A DNA stretch of 64,000 bases from contig NZ_LMVK01000003.1 of NCBI RefSeq assembly GCF_001541315.1, forward strand, positions 84,776 to 148,775. Direction: 5' to 3'. Shown here one piece after another: positions 49,416 to 56,769 of this stretch (positions are counted from its first letter, which is position 1; the number at the start of each line of letters is the position of its first letter). The notes under the pieces were generated by a model. It was given only the letters and a program-made list of their open reading frames with translations, did no database searches and was not told the DNA's origin. Made by a program: the position numbers and the translations under genes. This DNA comes from Agrobacterium tumefaciens str. B6 (GTDB lineage: Bacteria; Pseudomonadota; Alphaproteobacteria; Rhizobiales; Rhizobiaceae).

Positions 49416-51490
49416 GCCGGAAAAAGGCAATCATCGTTGGCATCGTGACGGCCGCGTTGCTTCTGGGCGGCGCGGCCTTCGGTCTCGATGCGCTGGACAA
49501 GGCCTATCCGCCGCCCCTGGAGGCCGCACGGCAGCGATCTTTCGAGGTGCTGGATCGCGATGGCAAACTGCTGCGGGCCTTTGCGACAGCAGATGGCCGC
49601 TGGCGGCTCAAAACCACGGCGGCCGAGGTCGATCCGCAGTTCATGCGTATGCTGGTCGCTTATGAGGATCAGCGTTTCTACGATCATCACGGGGTCGATC
49701 CCTTAGCGCTTTTGCGCTCCGCGTGGCAATTGGCCAGCAACGGCCGGATCGTTTCCGGCGCATCGACGCTGTCCATGCAGGTGGCGCGGCTGATCGAGCC
49801 GCGCGCCGACCGGTCATTCTCGGCGAAATTGCTGCAGGCCGTGCGTGCTCTCCAGATCGAAAGAAGGCTCAGCAAAGCTGATATCCTCGATCTCTATCTG
49901 AATATCGCACCCTATGGCGGCAATCTCGAAGGCGTCAGGGCCGCAAGCCTTGCCTGGTTCGGCAAGGAGCCGGGCCGGCTGGATACGGCGGAGGCGGCTC
50001 TTCTGGTGGCGCTGCCGCAATTGCCGGAAAAACGCCGCCCGGATCGCTTTCCAGAGGCGGCGAAGCAGGCGCGGGAGCGCGTATTGCAACGGCTTGCCGT
50101 CGAGCGCGTGGTGGGCGACGGGGAGGCGGCGCGGGCGGCTCTTGCAGATGTGCCTTCCAGCAGGCGCGATCTTCCCTCCTATGCGCCGCATATGGCCGTT
50201 GCCGCACGGGCGAAATTCCCGAATACCGCCAAAGTGCGCTCTACGCTGACGCTGCCGATTCAGCGGGAACTGGAAGATGTTGCCCGCCATGCGGCGGAAA
50301 AGCTTGAGGACAAAGTCTCCGTCGCCATCGTCATGGCCGACGTGCAGACCGGCGATATTCTGGCGGAGGTCGGTTCGGCGGATTATCTCGATACGGCAAG
50401 ACGCGGTTTCGTGGAGATGAGCCGGGCGGTGCGTTCGCCGGGCTCCACCCTCAAGCCGTTTATCTATGGCCTCGCCTTCGAAAATGGCCTCATTGGGCAG
50501 GAAACCATCATCGAGGATCGCCCGGCTGATTTTTCCGGCTACCGGCCGCGCAATTTCGACATGCATTACCAGGGTGATGTCAGCATCCGCCAAGCGCTGC
50601 AACTGTCGCTCAATGTGCCGGCCGTGAAGCTGCTCGATGCGGTCAGTCCCTCGGCGCTGATGGTGCGGTTCCGGCGGGTGGGTGTCCGGCTCGTGCTGCC
50701 CACCAGCGAAGCGCCGGGGCTTGCCATCGCCCTTGGTGGTGCCGGCATTTCTCTGGTCGATCTGGTGCAGCTCTATGCCGGGCTTGCCGGCGGTGGGGAT
50801 CCTGTGCGGCTTGGAGGTGGTGTCCCCTCTGCCCCGGGACGGCTGGAGGGCGACCGGTTATTCTCCGATGCCGCGATCTGGAATGTCTCGGATATTCTTT
50901 CCGGCGGGCTGCCCCCGCTCGGCATGAAACAGCGCGGCATCGCCTACAAGACCGGCACCAGTTATGGGTATCGCGACGCGTGGTCGGTTGGATATGACGG
51001 GCGGCACGTCATCGGCGTCTGGGTTGGCCGTGCTGACAATGGCGCGGTGCCGGGCATTGCCGGATACGCAACGGCGGCGCCGATCCTGTTCGAGTCTTTC
51101 GCAAAATCCGGCGTGGCGGTGACGCCGATGCCGGCCGCACCCTCCGGTGTTGCGCGCATTGCCGTGAGCGACCTTCCCGCCAACCAGCGGCGTTTCACCA
51201 CGACGGCCAGTGGCCTGCTTGCGGCATCGAGGCGGGAAAGCGCCCCGCGCATCGTTTACCCGCCGGAAGGTGCGCGGGTGGAGCTCTCCGGCCCGTCAGG
51301 CATTTCGCCGCTGGGGCTCAAGCTGCAGGGCGGGCGTGCACCCTTCCGCTGGCTTGCCAATGGCTTGCCTTTGCCGGATGCGTCCCATCGCCGCAACAGC
51401 GAATGGCGACCGGAAGGGCAGGGATTTTCCACACTCACGGTGATCGACGCCGATGGCCGTGCCTCGAGCGTCAGGATTTTCGTCGAATAG
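49412..51490 (+). CDS. pbpC: penicillin-binding protein 1C
   Basis: PBP1C (692 aa) is a bifunctional-type peptidoglycan enzyme. After a single TM anchor (AIIVGIVTAALLLGGAAFG) comes the GT51 glycosyltransferase domain with the catalytic Glu85 in VAYEDQRFYDHHG and the motif GASTLSMQVARL. The transpeptidase domain has Ser345-X-X-Lys in SPGSTLKPFIYG, SLN in QLSLNVPAVKLL, and KTGTSYGYRDAW. A C-terminal BiPBP_C domain (about 605-692) ends the protein. It is translationally coupled to the alpha-2-macroglobulin gene by a 4-base overlap. Confidence 0.96.
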   Translation: MSRKKAIIVGIVTAALLLGGAAFGLDALDKAYPPPLEAARQRSFEVLDRDGKLLRAFATADGRWRLKTTAAEVDPQFMRMLVAYEDQRFYDHHGVDPLALLRSAWQLASNGRIVSGASTLSMQVARLIEPRADRSFSAKLLQAVRALQIERRLSKADILDLYLNIAPYGGNLEGVRAASLAWFGKEPGRLDTAEAALLVALPQLPEKRRPDRFPEAAKQARERVLQRLAVERVVGDGEAARAALADVPSSRRDLPSYAPHMAVAARAKFPNTAKVRSTLTLPIQRELEDVARHAAEKLEDKVSVAIVMADVQTGDILAEVGSADYLDTARRGFVEMSRAVRSPGSTLKPFIYGLAFENGLIGQETIIEDRPADFSGYRPRNFDMHYQGDVSIRQALQLSLNVPAVKLLDAVSPSALMVRFRRVGVRLVLPTSEAPGLAIALGGAGISLVDLVQLYAGLAGGGDPVRLGGGVPSAPGRLEGDRLFSDAAIWNVSDILSGGLPPLGMKQRGIAYKTGTSYGYRDAWSVGYDGRHVIGVWVGRADNGAVPGIAGYATAAPILFESFAKSGVAVTPMPAAPSGVARIAVSDLPANQRRFTTTASGLLAASRRESAPRIVYPPEGARVELSGPSGISPLGLKLQGGRAPFRWLANGLPLPDASHRRNSEWRPEGQGFSTLTVIDADGRASSVRIFVE

Positions 51491-51579
51491 CAGGGACGTC
51501 CAACTCAACAAAGGGTCGCCCCTGAGCTTGTGTCGTACAGAGCCGCGAGCGTCTCGTCAGTTCTTTTTCGCCGTCTTGC

Positions 51580-51879
51580 CTATTGCGCCACATCGAATGA
51601 ATGGCGGTCGATCCGCTCCTGAAGCGAAGCTACGACGGCTTGCAGAAACTCCCGGCGCCTCGGGTTGGTCGTCGCCGTCAGCGTTATCTGTAACCGGCTT
51701 CTGATCCTGTTCAGAAATCCAACGTGATTGAAACTATCGGCGGCGATATTGACCTCCACCTCGTCCATGTAATGCGCCAGATGCGGCTCCAATACGAGAT
51801 TTGCATCCGTCTGGTAGCAGGCAGCCATCTGTTCCCCAAGCGTAGATACCTGCACATATGGACCATATTCGTCGATCAT
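51580..51879 (-). CDS. hypothetical protein
   Basis: A 99-residue soluble protein. The ATG at 51879 is fixed by a very strong GAGGAAGGAG four to thirteen bases upstream; the frame is open further up, but those codons overlap the ribosome-binding site. It begins MIDEYGPYVQVSTLGEQMAA and has an acidic middle (HYMDEVEVNIAADSFNHVGF) and a basic, helical end. I recognise no domain, signal or membrane segment. It stands alone between pbpC and the split tRNA. Confidence 0.65.
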   Translation of the reverse strand: MIDEYGPYVQVSTLGEQMAACYQTDANLVLEPHLAHYMDEVEVNIAADSFNHVGFLNRIRSRLQITLTATTNPRRREFLQAVVASLQERIDRHSFDVAQ

Positions 51880-52116
51880 CAAATCTCCTTCCTCTAGCGC
51901 AAACAATTCTGACAGGCGCCTCATCATCACTGATAGGAAATAGGAAGCAATTGCCGGCTTTCAACGTTCCCTTTTGAAGCTTTGAATTTTCCGTGTTCGT
52001 GAAGGATGTCGCCGATACTTCGGTCGAGGTAGAGACCTGTCAAATGGTCGGCGGCTGCGCCGGGTGAGGCTGCGCTCAATCTAAATCGTTGTTTTTACTA
52101 TATTTTACAGGAAAAA

Positions 52117-52431
52117 TGGCGTCCACGAGAGGATTCGAACCTCCGACCCCAGGATTCATACCGCTTCGGCTTTCGCCGCCGTCCCGCCGTTGCCGGGCAA
52201 GACGTTCGTGGTCTGGACTGTCCCTTCACCATGGGCCATCGAGGCCTTTAGGTGCTGCCCATCCAGTCTCTACACCTTCACCGGATTTCTCCGGAGCTTG
52301 GCTCGGGATTGGCATGCTGGAAGACCAGCGAAGCTTTCCCCGACTTTGAGCAGATCGATTGCGTCGTTTCCGGGCGCAACCCCCAATTTGTCTTAGGAAT
52401 CCTGTGCTCTATCCTGCTGAGCTACGTGGAC
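52117..52431 (-). tRNA. tRNA-Arg (CCT), split by a group I intron
   Basis: On the minus strand exon 1 (52431-52395, 37 bases) has acceptor GTCCACG, D-arm GCTC...GAGC and the anticodon arm CAGGA TTCCT, stopping right after the anticodon CCT. Exon 2 (52156-52117, 40 bases) resumes with AATCCTG, the T-arm GGAGG TTCGAAT CCTCT, acceptor CGTGGAC, discriminator G and encoded CCA. Joined, they give a perfect 77-base cloverleaf with all seven acceptor pairs. The 238 bases between are the intron. Agrobacterium tRNA-Arg(CCU) is a classic intron-bearing bacterial tRNA gene. Confidence 0.95.
52157..52394 (-). ncRNA. self-splicing group I intron in tRNA-Arg(CCT)
   Basis: A 238-base intron sits between anticodon base 36 and base 37. 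The exon end ATTCCT can pair with the internal guide GGGGGT (52384-52379) to form P1 with the required U-G at the splice site. The intron ends in G (52157), as group I introns must. The P7 strands GACTG (near 52268-52264) and CAGTC (near 52219-52215) are present, inside the larger conserved blocks GAGACTGGAT and GGGACAGTCCAGAC. It has no open frame for a homing endonuclease. It resembles the small tRNA introns of bacteria (Azoarcus tRNA-Ile type). Confidence 0.93.
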
Positions 52432-52464
52432 ACTGAATTGCTCTTTAACCCGGCGATGCCTGCG

Positions 52465-52494
52465 GATCAACCGCGTTCTTTATCGCGGTTGATC
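52465..52494. repeat. perfect inverted repeat upstream of the split tRNA
   Basis: An 11-bp perfect inverted repeat (GATCAACCGCG / CGCGGTTGATC) with an 8-base spacer lies between the amidohydrolase stop and the tRNA-Arg 5' end. No T-run follows on either strand, so it is not a standard terminator. Confidence 0.6.
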
Positions 52495-52526
52495 TCGTCC
52501 TCGGCTTTCTTCACTTCCGCCGGCAG

Positions 52527-53690
52527 TCAGCTCGCCAGGCGCTGTTCGGCGAGCTTCACCCAATAGGAAATGCCGTAGGCGATGGCGTCATCGTTGAAAT
52601 CATAACCGGCATTGTGGAGGCCTGCCGAATCGCCGTTGCCGATGAAGATGAAGCAGCCCGGTCTTTCCTTCAGCATGAAGGAGAAATCTTCACCCGCCAT
52701 GGAAGGATCGACATCGGGGTCGACATTCGGTTCGCCCGCCACATCGCGGGCAACAAGGATGGCGTGGTCGGTCTCGGTGGCGTGGTTGAAGGTCACCGGG
52801 CAATAACGCTCGTAGACGACTTCCGCTTCCGCTCCGTTGGCAAGGGCAATGCCTTCCGCCATCTGCTTGATGCGATCCTGCGCGAGATCGCGCACCGTTT
52901 CATCCAGGCTGCGTACCGTGCCGGCGATCAAGGCCTCGTTGGGGATGATGTTGTGGCTGGAACCGGCGTGAAAACGGGTGACGGAGACGACGACGGAACG
53001 GATCGGATCGGCGTTGCGGGAGGCGATCATCTGCAGGTTGCCGACGATCTGCGCGCCGATGGTAATCGGATCGATGGTGCGGTGCGGCTGCGCCGCGTGG
53101 CCGCCGCGGCCCTTGACCGTGATCGAGAACTTGTCGGGTGCCGCCATGATACCGCCCTTGCGGATGGCGAAGGCGCCGAGCGGAATGCCCGGCATGTTGT
53201 GCATGCCATAGACCTCGTTGATGCCGAAACGCTCCATCAGGCCGTCCTCGACCATGGCAAGCGCGCCGGCACCTCCTTCTTCCGCCGGCTGGAAGATGAC
53301 GGCGATGGAGCCGGCGAAGTTGCGGGTCTCGGTGAGATATTTGGCCGCGCCAAGCAGCATGGCCGTGTGGCCATCATGGCCGCAGGCATGCATGGCGCCT
53401 GTGGTTTTGGAGGCCCAGGGCTTGCCGGTTTCCTCCAGAATTGGGAGGGCGTCCATATCCGCGCGAAAGCCGATGGTGCGATTGCCCGGAAGATTGCCCC
53501 TGATGACGCCGACAACACCTGTGCGACCGAGACCGGTCACGATTTCGTCAACGCCGAAAGATTTCAGCTTCTCCGCAACGAAGGCTGCGGTGTTGTCGAC
53601 ATCATACAAAATCTCGGGATTTTCATGCAGGTGATGCCGCCATTCGCTGACTTCCTGCTGGAGTTCGGCGGCTCTGTTCAAAATCGGCAT
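52527..53690 (-). CDS. M20 family amidohydrolase (hippurate hydrolase-like)
   Basis: A 387-residue cytoplasmic metallo-aminoacylase of the HipO/amidohydrolase subgroup. Metal-site motifs are FRADMDALPI (with the Asp near 79), HACGHDGHTAMLLG (near 101-114), FQPAEEGGAGA with the catalytic Glu pair, GMHNMPG and the C-terminal SMAGEDFSFM. The dimerisation lid lies between about residues 185 and 300 (KGRGGHAAQPHRTIDP). It may deacylate N-acyl amino acids; the substrate cannot be told. Transcribed divergently from the D-Ala-D-Ala carboxypeptidase. Confidence 0.92.
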   Translation of the reverse strand: MPILNRAAELQQEVSEWRHHLHENPEILYDVDNTAAFVAEKLKSFGVDEIVTGLGRTGVVGVIRGNLPGNRTIGFRADMDALPILEETGKPWASKTTGAMHACGHDGHTAMLLGAAKYLTETRNFAGSIAVIFQPAEEGGAGALAMVEDGLMERFGINEVYGMHNMPGIPLGAFAIRKGGIMAAPDKFSITVKGRGGHAAQPHRTIDPITIGAQIVGNLQMIASRNADPIRSVVVSVTRFHAGSSHNIIPNEALIAGTVRSLDETVRDLAQDRIKQMAEGIALANGAEAEVVYERYCPVTFNHATETDHAILVARDVAGEPNVDPDVDPSMAGEDFSFMLKERPGCFIFIGNGDSAGLHNAGYDFNDDAIAYGISYWVKLAEQRLAS

Positions 53691-53803
53691 TCGTTCATTC
53701 CTGGGTTCATCGGTACGGCGTGTCGTAAAATCCTATCCTCCGTGGTGGATAGTGCGCCGCGTAATTGACGTAATCAATGTACTTTGCCATTGCTAGGACA
53801 TAT

Positions 53804-54970
53804 ATGGTGAATATTGCCATTCCCCGACCGAAGACGGGAATTCGAGGACTAGCCTTGCCACAGACTTTTAAATCGCCAAACGCCGCCCGGCGGCTCTCCG
53901 CAGCTATTGCCATCATGACCGCAGGCCTCGTGGCCGTGGCGCCCGTGGCAAATGCCAATCCGAAAATGGTGGTCGATGTCAAAACCGGCAAGGTGATTTC
54001 CCATCAGGAAGCCTTCCGCAAGTGGTATCCCGCTTCGCTGACCAAGCTGATGACCGCCTATATCGCCTTTTCGCAGATGAAGGCCGGCAAGATCAGCCCG
54101 CAGACGGAAGTGGTGATGAGCAAGAAGGCCGCCGACCAGCCGGCCTCGAAAATGTATTTCAAGCCGGGCCAGAAGCTGACGATGGACAGCGCCTTGAAGC
54201 TGCTGCTCATCAAATCCGCCAATGACATCGCCGTGGCGATCGCCGAGACCATCGGCGGCACCAGCGACAATTTCGTGGCGCAGATGAATGCGCAGGCGCA
54301 GCGGCTGGGCATGAGCTCGACCCGTTACATCAATGCCAATGGCCTGCCCGGCAAGGGACAATATACGACCGCCCGGGATCTGGCGCTGCTGGCGCTGATC
54401 ATCAAGCGGGAATTCCCGGAATATGCCCATTATTTCTCGCTGGAGGGCGTCAGCACCGGCAAGAAGAATTACGCCAACTTCAACATGCTGGTCGGCCGCT
54501 TCGATGGCGCTGATGGCATGAAGACCGGTTTCATCTGTGCCTCCGGCTTCAACCAGGTATCGTCAGCCGTGCGCAATGGCCGCTCGGTCATCACGGTCGT
54601 GCTGGGCGCGGACAGCCTTGCCGGGCGCACCGACCAGTCGGCCGATCTGCTGCAGATGGGGCTGACTGCGCCTTCCGGCCAGGGTGTTTCGCTTGCCTCG
54701 CTGGCGCCCTATGGCGATACCGGCGACGTGAATGATGTCAGCGCCGAGATCTGCAATCCGAAGGCCGCCAAGGTACGCAGCGAAAGCCGCGACGAGGCTG
54801 GCCGCATGGTCATCCATTCGCCCTACGTGCAGGAAATGACCCGCCCGCCGGAATATTCCTTCGCCGGTCTCATTCCGGGCAGCGAGACGGTGGCGGTGAA
54901 TGCCGCCAAGGGAGCTGGCAAGGGTGAACTCGCGAACGTGCCGATCCCGATCCCGCGCCCGACATTCTGA
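53804..54970 (+). CDS. D-alanyl-D-alanine carboxypeptidase (PBP5/6 type)
   Basis: A 388-residue periplasmic serine DD-carboxypeptidase that trims the terminal D-Ala of peptidoglycan stem peptides. The signal peptide hydrophobic core LSAAIAIMTAGLVAVAPVAN is at 31-50. Active-site motifs are Ser78-X-X-Lys81 in YPASLTKLM, SAND in LLIKSANDIAVAI, and KTGF in DGMKTGFICASGF. The C-terminal extension (about 290-388) lacks the classical amphipathic PBP5 anchor, so membrane attachment is doubtful. The ATG at 53804 follows AGGA. Substrate details are inferred from the family. Confidence 0.92.
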   Translation: MVNIAIPRPKTGIRGLALPQTFKSPNAARRLSAAIAIMTAGLVAVAPVANANPKMVVDVKTGKVISHQEAFRKWYPASLTKLMTAYIAFSQMKAGKISPQTEVVMSKKAADQPASKMYFKPGQKLTMDSALKLLLIKSANDIAVAIAETIGGTSDNFVAQMNAQAQRLGMSSTRYINANGLPGKGQYTTARDLALLALIIKREFPEYAHYFSLEGVSTGKKNYANFNMLVGRFDGADGMKTGFICASGFNQVSSAVRNGRSVITVVLGADSLAGRTDQSADLLQMGLTAPSGQGVSLASLAPYGDTGDVNDVSAEICNPKAAKVRSESRDEAGRMVIHSPYVQEMTRPPEYSFAGLIPGSETVAVNAAKGAGKGELANVPIPIPRPTF

Positions 54971-55036
54971 TCGTCGGTGGTGGCCTTGAGGGGCCAGTGC
55001 CGGGGTGGCGATGCACTTTGTGTATTCGCAGGCCAA

Positions 55037-55057
55037 TGATGTTATGATATTACAATG
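55037..55057 (+). promoter_or_regulatory. candidate Zur operator
   Basis: The near-palindrome TGTTATGATATTACA (55040-55054, within ATGATGTTAT...ACAATG) has half-sites TGTTAT and ATTACA, one mismatch from a perfect dyad. It resembles the AT-rich Zur boxes of alphaproteobacteria and lies about 110 bp before a zinc-type COG0523 gene. Confidence 0.5.
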
Positions 55058-55163
55058 TCGCTCGTGGCTTCCAGCCTCGGGCGATTTCTTTTAGCTCCAT
55101 GCGGCTCCGGGTTTCGCGTCGTCCAGTGACCTGCCGGAGCGGCCATCAACATACAGGCAAGTC

Positions 55164-56306
55164 ATGTCTCGCGATCGCATCCCGGTTTCCATCATCACCG
55201 GATTTCTCGGCGCCGGAAAATCGACGCTGCTCAACCGGCTTCTCAAGGATCCCGCGATGAGCGATGCGGCGATCATCATCAATGAATTCGGCGATGTCAG
55301 CATCGATCACATGCTGGTCGAAAGCGCCGGCGAGGGCATCATCGAACTGGCGGAGGGTTGCCTCTGCTGCACGGTACGTGGCGAGCTGGTGGATACGCTG
55401 GCGGAACTGATGGATGGTATCCAGACAGGTAAGCTGAAGCCGGTAAAACGGGTGGTGATCGAGACCACGGGCCTTGCCGATCCCGCCCCCGTCATGCAGT
55501 CGGTCATGGGCAACCCCGTTATCGCACAGAATTTCGTGCTGAACGGCATGATTACGGTGGTGGATGCCGTGAATGGCCTTTCCACTCTGGATAACCATCA
55601 GGAGGCGGTGAAACAGGCGGCCGTGGCCGACCGTCTGGTGATGACCAAGCGCGCTCTTGCCGATGCCGCCACGATTTCCGCGCTGACAGCCCGCCTCCAG
55701 ATTCTTAATCCGCGCGCGACAATTGAGGATGGTGACAAAACCGACTGGAGCGCTGCGGAGCTTCTCGATAACGGCCTTTACGATGCCGGCAGCAAGAATG
55801 CCGATGTCGGCCGCTGGCTGGGCGAAGAGGCGGCAGACGATCACCACCACCACGACCACGACCATGATCATCACCACCATCATGACGACCACGACGACCA
55901 TCACCATCATCACGATGTGAACCGGCACGACGCATCCATCCGGTCCTTCTCGATCATCCACGACCAGCCGGTCAGCCCGATGGCGATCGACATGTTCGTG
56001 GATTTGCTGCGCTCGGCGCATGGTGAAAAGCTCCTGCGCATGAAGGCGATCGTCAAGCTGTCGGATAATCCGGGCCGGCCTTTGGTGTTGCATGGGGTGC
56101 AGAATATTTTCCACACGCCGGAGCGCCTCGCGGCCTGGCCGGACCCGGCCGATCAGCGTACGCGCATGGTGCTGATTACGAAGGATTTGCCGGAAGCCTT
56201 CGTAAAGGACCTGTTCGCCGCCTTTACAAGTGCACCGGGCATTGACCGGCCGGACAGGCAGGCGATGACGGATAATCCGTTGGCGGTTTCCGGGTTGCGG
56301 TTCTAG
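55164..56306 (+). CDS. COG0523/CobW family GTPase, zinc metallochaperone type
   Basis: A 380-residue G3E GTPase. Walker A GFLGAGKS is at 13-20, the metal motif CLCC at 66-69, NEFGDVSIDH (40-49) and the base-recognition segment VMTKRALADA follow. A His/Asp-rich tract spans about residues 226-252, with runs such as HHHHDHDHDHHHHH. The CobW C-terminal domain occupies about 255-380. His-rich COG0523 proteins deliver or store zinc (YeiR/YciC/ZNG1 class) and are often under Zur. A Zur-like site lies upstream and no cobalamin genes are nearby, both arguing for zinc rather than cobalt. Confidence 0.9.
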   Translation: MSRDRIPVSIITGFLGAGKSTLLNRLLKDPAMSDAAIIINEFGDVSIDHMLVESAGEGIIELAEGCLCCTVRGELVDTLAELMDGIQTGKLKPVKRVVIETTGLADPAPVMQSVMGNPVIAQNFVLNGMITVVDAVNGLSTLDNHQEAVKQAAVADRLVMTKRALADAATISALTARLQILNPRATIEDGDKTDWSAAELLDNGLYDAGSKNADVGRWLGEEAADDHHHHDHDHDHHHHHDDHDDHHHHHDVNRHDASIRSFSIIHDQPVSPMAIDMFVDLLRSAHGEKLLRMKAIVKLSDNPGRPLVLHGVQNIFHTPERLAAWPDPADQRTRMVLITKDLPEAFVKDLFAAFTSAPGIDRPDRQAMTDNPLAVSGLRF

Positions 56307-56341
56307 GTCGCGCCGTGATGGCCTAGGTCGGTGGGTGTGGT

Positions 56342-56507
56342 TCATCCCCCCTCTGTCCTGCCGGACATCTCCCCCTCAAGGGGGGAAAGATCGACTTGCG
56401 GCTAGGTCTCGCCCATCTTAACCGTTGCGAATGTACTGGCGACGACGCATCTTGCTGATCTCCCCCCTTGAGGGGGAGATGCCCGGCAGGGCAGAGGGGG
56501 GTGAGCC
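56342..56507. repeat. rhizobial palindromic intergenic repeat (RIME-like)
   Basis: Two arms of about 50 bases (56342-56391 and 56456-56507) are inverted copies: CCCCCCTCTGTCCTGCCGG with CCGGCAGGGCAGAGGGGGG, and ATCTCCCCCTCAAGGGGG with CCCCCTTGAGGGGGAGAT. Each arm is itself palindromic around its CCCTCAAGGGG core. The ~65-base centre is unrelated. Such elements are scattered in intergenic regions of Rhizobiaceae; they could fold into a large stem-loop between the convergent COG0523 and tusA genes. Confidence 0.8.
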
Positions 56508-56520
56508 ACCGGCGACACCG

Positions 56521-56769
56521 TCAAATGTCGGTTTCCCCACCCTTCACAATCCGAAACCGATGCCCCTTATCCAGCGCAGTGGTCTCAACCAGACTATGCC
56601 CATCTTCATTACACATATGGGTAATATCGATCACCGCCAGCGGATCGGTCGTCTCGACGGTCAGAACATCGCCCCTCTTCAGGGTTGCGAGTTTCTTGCG
56701 GCTTCTCAAAACCGGAAGGGGGCATTTAAGCCCCCTCAAATCATAAGCGATCTCGGCCGTTTCGCTCAT
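56521..56769 (-). CDS. tusA: TusA family sulfurtransferase
   Basis: An 82-residue TusA-like sulfur carrier with the signature CPLPVL, where Cys16 takes up the persulfide and Pro17/Pro19 define the CPxP motif (YDLRGLKCPLPVLRSRKKLA). The remainder is the small two-layer fold (DVLTVETTDPLAVIDI). Its start overlaps the upstream L,D-transpeptidase stop (ATGA), so the two are coupled. Such proteins feed sulfur to 2-thiouridine formation by MnmA or to other pathways; no Tus BCDE genes are visible, so the role is uncertain. Confidence 0.9.
   Translation of the reverse strand: MSETAEIAYDLRGLKCPLPVLRSRKKLATLKRGDVLTVETTDPLAVIDITHMCNEDGHSLVETTALDKGHRFRIVKGGETDI

Noticed and set aside
52117..52431. Two degraded tRNA fragments or a tRNA attachment-site duplication
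   Set aside because: The two parts are complementary halves of one tRNA, joined by an insert with group I features, and no integrase or direct repeat is present.
52089..52566. Short frames over the tRNA-Arg locus
   Set aside because: They cross tRNA exons and the intron on the opposite strand and are not protein-like.
55842..55916. CAC/GAC-rich tract as a non-coding microsatellite
   Set aside because: It stays in frame and encodes the metal-binding His/Asp tract of the COG0523 protein.
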